DNA of 64,000 nucleotides from JAMXLO01 sp963794185 (GTDB lineage: Bacteria > Pseudomonadota > Alphaproteobacteria > Acetobacterales > Acetobacteraceae). The position numbers were made by a program, and so were the translations under genes. Positions 28,033 through 36,908 of this stretch are shown one piece after another (position 1 is the first letter of the stretch; each line of letters opens with the position of its first letter). The notes under the pieces were generated by a model that searched no databases, was not told where the DNA came from, and was given only the letters and a program-made list of their open reading frames with translations. The stretch is taken from assembly GCA_963794185.1 (NCBI GenBank), contig CAWCDM010000097.1, forward strand, positions 1 to 64,000, given 5' to 3'.

Positions 28033-28045
28033 GCAGCCCGTCTCG

Positions 28046-29653
28046 CTACGGCCGCATCGTGAACGCCGAGGGCCCCGGCGTGCGCAGCGGCGCGGCCAGA
28101 TTTGCGAACTCGCACAGCAGGCGGCGGGTGTCGCGCGGGTCGATGACGTCCTCCACCCAGAAGGTCTCCGCGGTGCGGTAGGGCGAGCGCAGCCGGTTCA
28201 GCCGCGCCTCGATCTCCGCCATCTTCGCGGCCGGATCGGGCGCGGCGTCGATCTCGGCCCGGTAGGCCGCCTCAATGCCGCCCTCCAGCGGCAGCGATCC
28301 CCAACTCGCCGAGGGCCAGGCGTAGCGCTGACATAGGTGGCTCACGGGCTGGTGGCCCAGGCCGCCGACGCCGTAGCAGTTGCGCACGACAACACTGCAC
28401 CACGGCACAGTGGTCTGGTTGATCGCCGAGAGGGCACGCACCCCCCAGCGGATCACGGCGCTGCTCTCGGCGGCGAGCCCGACCTGGAAGCCGGGGCAGT
28501 CCACCAGATGCACGATCGGCAGATGGAAGGTCTGAGCAAGATCGACGAAGCGTATAATCTTGCTGCATGCATCCGCGGTCCAGGCGCCGCCGTGGAACAG
28601 CGGGTCGCCCGCCATCAGCGCCACCGGCCAGCCATCCAGCCGGCAGAAGCCGGTGATGATGGGGCGGCCGAAGGAGCGTCCCATCTCGAAGAAGCTGTCC
28701 TTGTCCGCCAGCGCCTCAATGATCCGGCGCATGTGGTAGGCCTGCTTCTTGTTGCGGGGGATCGCGGCGATCAGGAAGTCTTCCCCCCGTTCCGGATGGT
28801 CCCAGTTGCGCACCCGCGGCGGCAGGTCCCAAATCGAGCCGGGAAGATACGACAGAAACCGTCGCGCGGCCTCGAACGCCTCGTCCTCGGTGTCCACCGC
28901 CTGATCGACCGCGCCGCAGGATAGTTGCACGTCCCAGCCGCCGAGTTCCTGCTTGGTGCGGGGCTCGCCCAGCCGCTCCACCACCGGCGGGCCGGCCACG
29001 AACACGGCGGAAATCTCCTTCACCATCACCGAATAGTGGCTGGCCGCCAGCCGCGCCGCGCCCAGCCCGGCGACCGAGCCCAGGCCCAGGGCCACGACCG
29101 GCACCGTCCCCATGTTGTTGGCCACGAGGTCGAACGACGTGGTCTCCGACAGCCCGCCGGGCAGGTTGGCGCGGCCGGTAGTCTCGATGGTCTTCACCGA
29201 GCCGCCCCCGCCGGAGCCCTCGATCAGCCGGATGATCGGCATGCGGAACTCCGCGGCGATCTGCTCCGACATCTTCGGCTTGCCCTTGATCGAGGCGTCA
29301 GCCGATCCGCCGCGCAGCGTGAAGTCATCGCCGGCGATTACCACAGGCCGCCCATCGACCGTGCCGCGACCGAACACGCAGTTGGCCGGAGTGAACGCAA
29401 CGATCTGCCTGCTGTCAGCGTCGTAGGTCGCCTTGCCGGCGATCGCGCCGATCTCGTGGAAGCTGCCGGGATCGAGCATGCGGTCGATCCGCTCGCGGAC
29501 GGTGAGGCGACCGCCCGTGTGCTGGCGCGCGACGCGTTCCGCGCCGCCCAGCTCCTTGGCGAGCGCCACACGCGCGCGGAGTTCGGCAAGTTCCGGTTCC
29601 CACCCGACCGGCGTGGTCAGTTGCGGGTGTGGTGAAGCGGAGTCGTCGGGCAT
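28046..29653 (-). CDS. acyl-CoA carboxylase carboxyltransferase (beta) subunit
   Basis: A 535-residue biotin-dependent carboxyltransferase. ATG 29653 yields MPDDSASPHPQLTTPVGWEP; a longer open frame to 29932 is not family-like. Features: GGAERVARQHTGGRLTVRER, the crotonase-type oxyanion region IEGSGGGGSVKTIE and the C-terminal PGFQVGLAAESSAVIRWGVR plus PLEGGIEAAYRAEI. This is the propionyl/methylcrotonyl-CoA carboxylase beta family. No biotin carboxylase or biotin-carrier gene is adjacent, so it must pair with a partner elsewhere or serve as a decarboxylase-type relative. It is convergent with the toxin-antitoxin pair. Confidence 0.85.
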   Translation of the reverse strand: MPDDSASPHPQLTTPVGWEPELAELRARVALAKELGGAERVARQHTGGRLTVRERIDRMLDPGSFHEIGAIAGKATYDADSRQIVAFTPANCVFGRGTVDGRPVVIAGDDFTLRGGSADASIKGKPKMSEQIAAEFRMPIIRLIEGSGGGGSVKTIETTGRANLPGGLSETTSFDLVANNMGTVPVVALGLGSVAGLGAARLAASHYSVMVKEISAVFVAGPPVVERLGEPRTKQELGGWDVQLSCGAVDQAVDTEDEAFEAARRFLSYLPGSIWDLPPRVRNWDHPERGEDFLIAAIPRNKKQAYHMRRIIEALADKDSFFEMGRSFGRPIITGFCRLDGWPVALMAGDPLFHGGAWTADACSKIIRFVDLAQTFHLPIVHLVDCPGFQVGLAAESSAVIRWGVRALSAINQTTVPWCSVVVRNCYGVGGLGHQPVSHLCQRYAWPSASWGSLPLEGGIEAAYRAEIDAAPDPAAKMAEIEARLNRLRSPYRTAETFWVEDVIDPRDTRRLLCEFANLAAPLRTPGPSAFTMRP

Positions 29654-29676
29654 CGTCGTCCTGTCCTGGTCTGGCG

Positions 29677-30027
29677 TCAGCTTATCGGCGGGCCGCAGCG
29701 GTGCCAGACCTGCACCGGCCCGTCCGACGAATAGGACGGACCGGATCCGATGCGCAAATGCACCGTGTCCTCGTTGATCAGGGTCATCGAGATCATCCGT
29801 CCGGCATCCGGGTCGGCCTGCGGCGCCACATAGGTGAAGAAGTGGCGCGAGTAGTCGCCCTGGATATGGCTGCCGGCGGGCGTGATCATGGCCGGGCCCC
29901 GAATCGAGAGGCGCTGGCCGTCGGTGAAACACCAGTGTCCGTCGATCACGTCGGCCCAGGCAGGGATTGTGCCGGCAGCGAACATGGCCGCACAGACCGC
30001 GACACCGGCCAATCGATAATGGGGCAT
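29677..30027 (-). CDS. small exported hypothetical protein
   Basis: ATG 30027 (MPHYRLAGVAVCAAMFAAGT) is favoured over 30036 because AAGGA lies eight bases upstream. It has a signal peptide cleaved near IPAWA-DV, giving a mature protein of about 90 residues with two cysteines (HWCFTDGQRLSI and VWHRCGPP) that could form a disulphide. It is divergent from the cupredoxin gene and shares its operator region. Family not recognised. Confidence 0.65.
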   Translation of the reverse strand: MPHYRLAGVAVCAAMFAAGTIPAWADVIDGHWCFTDGQRLSIRGPAMITPAGSHIQGDYSRHFFTYVAPQADPDAGRMISMTLINEDTVHLRIGSGPSYSSDGPVQVWHRCGPPIS

Positions 30028-30130
30028 CGACGGCATCCTTCCACGGCTGGAAATTGATGGCGGGACGCTATGGCAGGGCAGGGCGGCATGCAACGCCCCG
30101 GCCGCCGACCGAGCCACTTGCCAAGCCGGC

Positions 30131-30172
30131 CGCAATACCGTATTGCGAATGAGATTGCGAGTTATTCGCATA
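30131..30172. promoter_or_regulatory. overlapping palindromes, candidate metal-regulator operator
   Basis: Two inverted repeats overlap: CGCAATAC-C-GTATTGCG (30131-30147, perfect 8-bp arms) and TGCGAAT-N13-ATTCGCA (30144-30170, 7-bp arms). The second resembles Fur-type boxes in spacing and AT-rich arms. They sit 11-52 bases before the cupredoxin start and close to the divergent exported gene. Regulator identity is inferred only from the iron/copper-like genes it would control. Confidence 0.5.
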
Positions 30173-30182
30173 TAGGTGACGC

Positions 30183-30584
30183 ATGAGTCTTCGAACGCTC
30201 CGGCTGGTTCAACCCGGCTTCAACCATGGCCAGGCCTGCCGGCGACGGCGGCGGCCGTTCCAGGGTCTTGGCTGCGTGCTCGCCACAGCCGCGCTGCTTC
30301 AGTCCTCCCCGGTGCAGGCCGAGATCCCGACGTTCTCGATCTCGATTCGCGACAATGCGTTTGTTCCGGCCGAACTGTCGGTACCCGCCGGGCAGAAGAT
30401 CGAGCTGCATGTCACGAACGAACGTGCCGCCGCGTCGGAATTCGAAAGCGCGGAACTGCGCCGCGAGAAGATCGTCCCGCCCGGCCAGCAGGTGACGGTC
30501 TATGTCGGGCCGCTCCGGCCAGGCTCCTACGAGTTCTTCGACGACTTCAATCCGCAGACCCGCGGTCATCTCATCGCGCGCTGA
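30183..30584 (+). CDS. cupredoxin-domain periplasmic protein
   Basis: A 133-residue exported protein (signal through about residue 46, ending SSPVQAE-IPTF) with a cupredoxin-like domain: FSISIRDNAFVPAELSVPAG, then SAELRREKIVPPGQQVTVYV and YEFFDDFNPQTRGHLIA. The ELRREK segment is characteristic of the version found beside FTR1/P19 iron-uptake genes, where the protein lacks the full copper-ligand set. A role in periplasmic iron or copper handling is likely, but no FTR1 permease follows. The next gene starts six bases after its stop. Confidence 0.8.
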   Translation: MSLRTLRLVQPGFNHGQACRRRRRPFQGLGCVLATAALLQSSPVQAEIPTFSISIRDNAFVPAELSVPAGQKIELHVTNERAAASEFESAELRREKIVPPGQQVTVYVGPLRPGSYEFFDDFNPQTRGHLIAR

Positions 30585-30590
30585 GGCCCT

Positions 30591-31418
30591 ATGCTCGGTG
30601 TCGCAATCGTTCGTCTTGCCATCCCGATGCGGGCCATGCCGCGTGGCCGTATCCGGCGCCGGAGACTGCCGGTCGTCGGCGCCGCGGCCCTTGTCGCACT
30701 TGTCCCGGCATATTCGGCTCATGCGGATTTGCAGGTGCGAATGCCGACTGTCGAGTTCCGTGAGCTGGAATTCGAGCACAATGGCTTTTTCAGCTTTGAC
30801 AAAGATCGCACGTTGGGCGGCCAACAGAGCTACACCAACTCGATCGGATACGGAGTGACGCCGTGGTGGAAGATCGAGCTGGAAGGTGAGTCAAATTCCG
30901 TTCCCGACAGCAGTGTGCACTATACGGCCACCACGATCGAGAACATCTTTCAGATCACGGAACCCGGCCAATACATGTTCAACCTCGGCTTCTTCGCCGA
31001 ATATTCGCAGTCAGCGCTGAACGGAGACCCAAATAGCTTCACCCTGGGACCGATCGTCCAAAAGGAGCTATACGATGTCCTGGGAGTCGACAGCCTTCAT
31101 ACGCTGAATGTGTTCTTTTCCCATGATGTCGGCCACAATGCCAGCCATGCGACAGGCCTGGAAATGGCATGGCAGTCACGGCTGCTGTCGAACCCCTATA
31201 TCGATCCGGCGCTGGAGTATTATGGATTCGTCAACGATCTGGGAGAAGCGGGCAAGTTCTCGCAGCAGCAGCATTTCATTGGTCCGGTGGCGGTGGGCGC
31301 CATCAATTTCGCACCCTATGGCAAGCTGAAATACGAGGTCGGCTATATGTTCGGGATGACGGAGGCTTCTCCCCGCGGCGCGATCCGCTGGAAAGTGGAG
31401 TACGAAATTGCGTTCTAG
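30591..31418 (+). CDS. outer-membrane-like beta-barrel hypothetical protein
   Basis: A 275-residue protein with a signal peptide (to about residue 45, VPAYSAHA-DLQV) and a strand-rich mature region: WWKIELEGESNSVPDSS, YMFNLGFFAEYSQSALNGD, ending VEYEIAF with a terminal Phe as in outer-membrane proteins. It is six bases after the cupredoxin gene and probably co-transcribed. In related genomes similar proteins accompany iron-transport genes, which is memory-based. Substrate unknown. Confidence 0.65.
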   Translation: MLGVAIVRLAIPMRAMPRGRIRRRRLPVVGAAALVALVPAYSAHADLQVRMPTVEFRELEFEHNGFFSFDKDRTLGGQQSYTNSIGYGVTPWWKIELEGESNSVPDSSVHYTATTIENIFQITEPGQYMFNLGFFAEYSQSALNGDPNSFTLGPIVQKELYDVLGVDSLHTLNVFFSHDVGHNASHATGLEMAWQSRLLSNPYIDPALEYYGFVNDLGEAGKFSQQQHFIGPVAVGAINFAPYGKLKYEVGYMFGMTEASPRGAIRWKVEYEIAF

Positions 31419-31426
31419 AGAAAAAT

Positions 31427-31502
31427 GTGCACCGCGCCCGCTTGCGGGAGGAAAACCCTCTCCCGTCGCGCTCCGACCTCTCCCGCAAGGGGCGAGGTGT
31501 AC
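31427..31502. repeat. intergenic palindromic repeat, copy 3 (CTCTCCCGC family)
   Basis: Left arm GTGCACCGCGCCCGCTTGCG and right arm CGCAAGGGGCGAGGTGTAC enclose CCCTCTCCCG and CTCTCCCGC cores. The stem has mismatches in this copy. It lies just after the outer-membrane protein gene and before the convergent atzH end, so it may terminate transcription. Confidence 0.75.
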
Positions 31503-31569
31503 ATTGTGTCCGCTCGCCGGCAATGCGACCTGCCGAGTCGTGAAGGCCGGCACCGATGGCGCACCCGTG

Positions 31570-31953
31570 CTACGCGGCGTCGATGAAACTCACATGGGCC
31601 GCGACGACCCGCCAACCCTCCGGCGTCCTCACCCAGGTCTGCATCTGCCGGCCGATCTTTCCAGGCACCGTATCACGCTCGAACAAAGTCGAGGCGGTCG
31701 CGAAGTCATTGCCGTACGTTGTAATCACCGTGCGCGAAATTCGCCGCGCCAGCCCAATCGGCGAGCGTGCCGCGCGGTACGCAGCGATCTCGTCGCTGCC
31801 ATACAAATTCTCACCGATGCCGTAGCGGATGGTGTACTCGCTCGGCCAAAATAACTGCTGCAACGTGACGACGTCGTTGCTCGTCAGCGCGGTCTCGTAG
31901 CGTGCAAACGCCGCTTCGACCTCGGCGCGCACCTCGGGAACGTTGGTCTCCAT
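31570..31953 (-). CDS. atzH: AtzH-like / HpxZ-like (SnoaL-fold) protein
   Basis: A 127-residue SnoaL/DUF4440-like fold: METNVPEVRAEVEAAFARYE, FWPSEYTIRYGIGENLYGSD and RQMQTWVRTPEGWRVVAAHV. These small proteins sit beside AtzE-type amidases in cyanurate and oxalurate (hpx) clusters and are called AtzH or HpxZ. AtzH has been described as acting on 1,3-dicarboxyurea, an intermediate of carboxybiuret hydrolysis. ATG 31953 is four bases after the atzE stop, so it closes the operon. Confidence 0.8.
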   Translation of the reverse strand: METNVPEVRAEVEAAFARYETALTSNDVVTLQQLFWPSEYTIRYGIGENLYGSDEIAAYRAARSPIGLARRISRTVITTYGNDFATASTLFERDTVPGKIGRQMQTWVRTPEGWRVVAAHVSFIDAA

Positions 31954-31957
31954 GCAG

Positions 31958-33352
31958 CTACTCCGGCGGCTGCGGCGCCCAAACGATGCCGCGTGCCTCC
32001 AGATCATAGGCGATGCGCAGCGCCACGTCTTCGCGCCACGGGGCCGCAATGATCTGCACACCGATCGGCATGTCGCCCGACCGGGGAACCGGCACCGCGA
32101 CGACAGGCAGGCCGACGAACGAAATAGGCTGCGTGTAGATGCCGATATTCGGGCGCAGCGGCACCTCTTGTCCGTTCAGCACGAAGCTCTTCTGACCGAT
32201 CGGCGGCGCCACGCACGGCGTGGCTGGAGCGATGATCGCGTCCACGTCGTCGAGCACGCGCAGCATCGCGTCGCGATACCAGCGACGGAATTTCTGCGCC
32301 TGGACCACCCAGGCAGCAGGAACCATGGCGCCGGCGATCAACCGGTCGCGCACGTCCGGATCGAAATCAAACGGCTGCGTGCGCAGGCGGTGCAGATGCA
32401 GTGCGGCCCCTTCGGATGTGGTGATCAGATAGGCCGCGGCTCGCGCACGCGCGGCTTCCGGCAGCTCGATCTGTCGCGTCGCGCCGAGTGCTGCAGCCAC
32501 GCCGTCCAACGCGGCCAGCGCCTCTGCACCGGCGCCCGAACGGAAATAGCCGCCGGCGCTCGCAATGCGCAGTCCGCCAACGCCCGCCGCGACCGTCGGA
32601 CCAACCGGTTCGGCGGCGCGGTCCGCGCAGACCGGATCGAGCACATCCGGCCCCAGCATCGCGTCATATGCAAGCGCAAGATCGGCGGTGTTGCGGGCAA
32701 ACGGACCAAGATGGTCGAGGCTGGACACAAATGGAAAACTGCCGGCGCGCGACAGCCGGCCGAATGTCGGCTTCAGACCGAAGATGCCGCAGAAAGACGA
32801 GGGCACGCGGATCGAACCGTTGGTGTCGGAGCCGAGCGCGATCGGCACCATGCCGCCGGCGACCGCGCCGCCCGACCCGCCGGATGAGCCGCCGGTCATC
32901 CGTGCAGTGTCGTGGGGGTTGCGCGAGGGGCCGTCGTGGCTGTTCTCGCCGGTAAAGTCGTACGCATATTCGCCCATGTTCAGCGCACCCACCAGCACCG
33001 CGCCTGCCGCTTCGAGCCGTCTGATGAGCGTTGCATCCGCATCTGCCGGCGGATGTTCGCGATTGATTTTCGAGCCCGCCAGCGTCGGCAGGCCGGCGAT
33101 GTCGATCAGGTTCTTCACTGCGAACGGCACGCCGGCGAGCGGCCCGAGAGGTTCTCCCGCAGTGCGCGCAGCATCGATGGCAGCCGCGCGGGAGCGGGCG
33201 CGTTCGGCCGTGATAGCGGTGAACGCATTCAGCACGGGATTGCGTCGGGTGATGCGTGCCAATGCCGCATCGACCACCGCTGCTGCAGTTGTCTCACCGG
33301 TTGCCACCGCAGCGGCAATCTTCGTCGCCGAGCTCCAGTCGAACTCGCTCAT
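31958..33352 (-). CDS. atzE: AtzE-like amidase, 1-carboxybiuret hydrolase catalytic subunit
   Basis: A 464-residue amidase-signature enzyme. The Ser-cisSer-Lys triad is Lys80 (PLAGVPFAVKNLID), Ser156 (MTGGSSGGSGG) and the nucleophile Ser180 (GSDTNGSIRVPSS). It resembles AtzE, which with AtzG deaminates 1-carboxybiuret on the way to allophanate, and also GatA-like hydrolases. The ATGA overlap with atzG supports a heteromeric AtzEG complex as known for Pseudomonas ADP-type enzymes. Genuine substrate is inferred from neighbours. Confidence 0.85.
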   Translation of the reverse strand: MSEFDWSSATKIAAAVATGETTAAAVVDAALARITRRNPVLNAFTAITAERARSRAAAIDAARTAGEPLGPLAGVPFAVKNLIDIAGLPTLAGSKINREHPPADADATLIRRLEAAGAVLVGALNMGEYAYDFTGENSHDGPSRNPHDTARMTGGSSGGSGGAVAGGMVPIALGSDTNGSIRVPSSFCGIFGLKPTFGRLSRAGSFPFVSSLDHLGPFARNTADLALAYDAMLGPDVLDPVCADRAAEPVGPTVAAGVGGLRIASAGGYFRSGAGAEALAALDGVAAALGATRQIELPEAARARAAAYLITTSEGAALHLHRLRTQPFDFDPDVRDRLIAGAMVPAAWVVQAQKFRRWYRDAMLRVLDDVDAIIAPATPCVAPPIGQKSFVLNGQEVPLRPNIGIYTQPISFVGLPVVAVPVPRSGDMPIGVQIIAAPWREDVALRIAYDLEARGIVWAPQPPE

Positions 33353-33534
33353 GCGCGGAACACCGGCGCGGGGTCGGCATCATCGGCGAGCTGAAAATCC
33401 AGCACTCGATGTGCCAGGTCGCGTGTGATGCGCAGATGCAATTTCACGGCGTCGCGCCATTCGGTTGCCACGGTGATGCCGAGCAATCCGGCATCGGCAT
33501 CCAGCCAGGCGTCAAGATCGTCAGTGTCGCTCAT
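33349..33534 (-). CDS. atzG: AtzG-like small subunit (DUF4089)
   Basis: A 61-residue protein, MSDTDDLDAWLDADAGLLGI, then a helical segment with WRDAVKLHLRITRDLAHRVL, matching the DUF4089/AtzG partner of AtzE, analogous to GatC. It overlaps atzF upstream and atzE downstream by four bases each, so all three are coupled. Confidence 0.85.
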   Translation of the reverse strand: MSDTDDLDAWLDADAGLLGITVATEWRDAVKLHLRITRDLAHRVLDFQLADDADPAPVFRA

Positions 33535-35237
33535 GTTCTCTCCCTGGCGGCGAGCCACGCGCGCCAACCGCCGTGGCGGGTGATATCGGGCGCTGCCGCG
33601 ACGCCGTCGGCCTCGGCGAGAAAGCCGAGACATGGCCCATCCGTCAGTTCCACCGTGCCGAAGCCGAGCGGTGGGGGGACCAACGCGAGCAATGCGCCGA
33701 TCGCGGTCATCGGCAGTGCCCAGACCTCACCGTCGATCGCGGCGCCATCCTGCGCGCGCAGCATGCCGGGTCGATTGCCCAGCGCGTGCAGCCGGTACGC
33801 GTCGGCGGTCCGCGCTGTATGCAGAAAGCGCCCGCCAAGCGCTGTCAGTTGATGATTGAGCGGCAGGCCCGACATGTGCGCGCCGATGCAGAACAGGGCG
33901 GTCTCGTCCGGGGCAAGTGCGTCCGGCAACGTGGACGGTGGCAAAGGGACGCGCGTCGCGCCGACGGTGTCGACCGACGCGCGATGAATGCGATCGGCCA
34001 GCGCAGCCAATCGGCCTTCGGACCAAGCCTGACCGACCAGGGTCATGCCGATCGGCATGCCCTGGCTGTCAAAACCAGCCGGCACGGCGATCGCGGCGAG
34101 ATCGCAGAGGTTGATAAAGTTGGTGAAAGTGCCGAGGCGGTTGTTCACGCCGATCGGATCGGCGACCACATCGGCGAGCGTCGGGCAGAACGGCACGGTC
34201 GGCAGCAGCAGCGCATCGTAGCGGCGAAACAGATCGGCTGCCGTGTGGCGTGCCTCAGCCAGGCGATGAAACGCATCGAAGGCGTCGACCGTCCGCCGCG
34301 TCAGCCCGTTTTCCAGTATCGTCCGCGTGACCGGATGCAGGATGTCGGGCTTGGTCTCCAGAACGTCCCGCAGCGCGGCCGTGCGCTCGGCGACCCAGGG
34401 ACCGTCGTAGAGCAGACGGGCGATCTCGAGAAACAACGAAATATCGACTGTCTCGGCGCCGAGCAGTCTTCCGGCATCACTGGTGCGTTCAGCAATCGCT
34501 GCGGTGCAGGCGGAGGAATCGGCCATCGCGATTCGCGCCGCGGGCTGGGCCGCGGCACGTCGCAGATGGGCAAACGGCGCGGCGCGCGAATAGGGATCGT
34601 CGCGATCGTGGCCAGAGACCACCCGCTGAACGGCCAGCGCCTCGTCGACGGAGCGGGCGAATATCGAGATCGTGTCGAGCGAACGGCACGCCGGCACCAC
34701 GCCGCACGCGGCGACGCTGCCCACGGTCGGCTTCAAACCGACGATGCTGCCGAAGGCCGCAGGAACGCGGCCGGACCCGGCGGTGTCGGTGCCGAGCGCG
34801 AAGCGGACGATGCCGGCGGCGACGGCACAGGCCGAACCGGATGACGAACCGCCCGGCACATAGGCTGGATCGAAGACGTTGCGCGGCACGCCGTACGGGC
34901 TGCGCGTGCCGACGAGCCCGGTGGCGAACTGGTCGAGATTGGTCTTGCCGATGAGCAGTGCGCCCGCGTCCAGCAGGCGCTGCACGGCAGGTGCGGTCGT
35001 CGTCGCAGTGTAGGAAAATCCGGGGCAGGCGGCGGTGGTGGGCAGGCCGGCGACGTCGATGTTGTCCTTCACCGCGAACGGCACGCCCCAGAATTTTCGT
35101 CCGCGTGGCCCTTGCGCCTCCAGTTCGCGGGCGCGCTTGAGCACCTCGTCACCGGAAAGACGTGTGATCCAGATCGCCGGATCGTCGTGCCGGCGATCAC
35201 TTTGCAGCGCGGTCTCTGCGGCTGCGATTGGAGTCAT
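33531..35237 (-). CDS. atzF: allophanate hydrolase
   Basis: A 568-residue two-domain enzyme. The amidase domain (about 1-430) has Lys57 (WGVPFAVKDNID), the cis-Ser in GGSSSGSA (131-133) and nucleophile Ser155 in GTDTAGSGRVPAAFG. The C-terminal domain (about 450-568, FCIGAHMSGLPLNHQL to CLGFLAEADG) is the domain that completes hydrolysis of N-carboxycarbamate. The product is two CO2 and two NH3 from allophanate. It overlaps atzG by four bases. Confidence 0.92.
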   Translation of the reverse strand: MTPIAAAETALQSDRRHDDPAIWITRLSGDEVLKRARELEAQGPRGRKFWGVPFAVKDNIDVAGLPTTAACPGFSYTATTTAPAVQRLLDAGALLIGKTNLDQFATGLVGTRSPYGVPRNVFDPAYVPGGSSSGSACAVAAGIVRFALGTDTAGSGRVPAAFGSIVGLKPTVGSVAACGVVPACRSLDTISIFARSVDEALAVQRVVSGHDRDDPYSRAAPFAHLRRAAAQPAARIAMADSSACTAAIAERTSDAGRLLGAETVDISLFLEIARLLYDGPWVAERTAALRDVLETKPDILHPVTRTILENGLTRRTVDAFDAFHRLAEARHTAADLFRRYDALLLPTVPFCPTLADVVADPIGVNNRLGTFTNFINLCDLAAIAVPAGFDSQGMPIGMTLVGQAWSEGRLAALADRIHRASVDTVGATRVPLPPSTLPDALAPDETALFCIGAHMSGLPLNHQLTALGGRFLHTARTADAYRLHALGNRPGMLRAQDGAAIDGEVWALPMTAIGALLALVPPPLGFGTVELTDGPCLGFLAEADGVAAAPDITRHGGWRAWLAARERT

Positions 35238-35278
35238 GGAAACCCACCTTTCGTCGCCGCGTCACGCCGCATCGGGTC

Positions 35279-36863
35279 TCATTCCGCCGGCGCTTCCTCA
35301 CCCAACGGTTCGTCGTCCAGTGGCACCGCGGCGGCGGCGGGATAGCGGCTGAGACCCAGGCACATCAGCCCGAGCAGCAAATAGCCCAGCGCCACCCCGG
35401 ATGAATTACCGAAGCCAAGCGCGGTGCCGTTGATGAATCCGAAGAACGCCAGCATCGCGCCGATCAGCGCATACAGTCCGGCGCGATCGAACCGCCGGTC
35501 AATGATGAAGGCGGCGATCGAGCCCAGGATCAGGCCGGCCAACGTTGCGCCGCCGCCGAACAGCCGCATCCCCTGATACACCACGCCGTGTGCCGCGAGC
35601 GCGGCGTAGCCGACCTGCTCGGCCGATGTGCCGGCGGTGGCAAGCGCGCCGTCCACCTGGCTGTGCGCCCATTCCGCGACGTTGGGCAGCAGCGCCAGGA
35701 TCACCGCCGGTGCGTGACGCGCCGGCGTCGCCTCGAACGCCTGCGCGCCGATCACCAGGCCGATATACAAAAGTATCGGCAGGATGGAGACCAGCGGCAC
35801 CACCGCGAGCAGCAGCGCCACCAGGCCGAGAAAGCAGACCACGCCGATGCCGACGCCGGTGGCTATGGAATAGCCGATCCGCCCGCCGACCGACTTCCAG
35901 CCCGGATGGCCGATATAGACCGCCGGCGGGAACGGCGAGCCGAGCACCGCGCCGGCCAGCGCGCCGATGCCGTCGGCGATCAGCACCTGGCGCAGGCTGT
36001 ATTCGTCGCCGGCCGCGGCCGCGCTTTCGACGTTGTTCATGCCCTCGGTGAAATTGTAGATGCCGAGCGGCACCGCGGTGACCAGCAGCGGCCCGATATC
36101 GGCAAGCCCCTGCAGGAAATGCGCGGACGGGATCGGCGGATGCAGGCCGAATTTTCCAAATGCGGCGGCGACCGCTGCCGGGTCCATCACGGGCTCGATG
36201 CCGGAGAAGGTGACGAACCAGGCCAGCACGGTACCGACCAGCACCGCCGCCAGCCCGCCCGGCACGCCGCCCGGCAGGCGCACGCGTGCCATCCAGGAGA
36301 TCAGGATGATGCCGAGCGACAGGAACGCCAGCCACGGCACCTGCCAGCTCTGAAAAGCCGGGCGCATCGAGATGAACGCGATCGAGATGCCGGCCAGCGC
36401 CCCGAGCATCGCCGCACGCGGCGTGTATTTGCGCACCGTCGGCCCGACGAATGCGCCGCACAGGATAATAACGCCGATGACGAACGCCCAGGCCAGCCCG
36501 GCTTCCCAGGCCAGTCAGCGGATCGTGCGTCTTCAGGTAGGTCGGCAGCATGACCACGAAGACGCAGATGAACATGTGCGGCACCGAGGGGCCGTAGGGC
36601 AGGGCGGTGACGTCGCTGCGCCCCTGCCGCTTTGCGAGCTGCCACGCCAGGTAGCCATAGAACAGATTGCCGAGCGGCAACGCGACGCCGAGCGCCGGCA
36701 GAATGCGGCCGAACACCACATCGTCGGGCAGGTTCACCACGCCGAGGCAGAGTCCGGTCAGCACGATGACGTTCAGCGCGACGTTGGTGAACAGGCCGAA
36801 GAAGCCGTTCCAGTCGCCGGGCACCCACCAGGAGGGATTGGCCGTCATGCGCGCGCCTGTCAT
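35279..36863 (-). CDS. NCS2-like permease, one-base insertion
   Basis: ATG 36863 follows CAGGAGAC. About 12 hydrophobic segments; N-terminal features are MTANPSWWVPGDWNGFFGLF and LPYGPSVPHMFICVFVVMLP. One extra base near 36506 (ttccc for ttcc) breaks the frame; removal gives 527 residues. After the break come GPTVRKYTPRAAMLGALAGI and the conserved FNFTEGMNNVESAAAAGDEY. It belongs to the xanthine/uracil/AzgA-like superfamily group. It lies between the biuret hydrolase-like gene and atzF, so it probably imports biuret, cyanurate, allantoin-type or purine-derived nitrogen compounds. Substrate is inferred from context. Confidence 0.85.
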
Positions 36864-36908
36864 CGCGGTCTCCTGTCGGTTCGTGCCAATGGGATCATGC
36901 CGGCGGGT

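Noticed and set aside
28046..29932. Extended start for the carboxyltransferase at 29932
   Set aside because: The first 93 residues overlap the antisense hypothetical exported gene region and are Arg/His/Pro-rich noise; the family begins at 29653.
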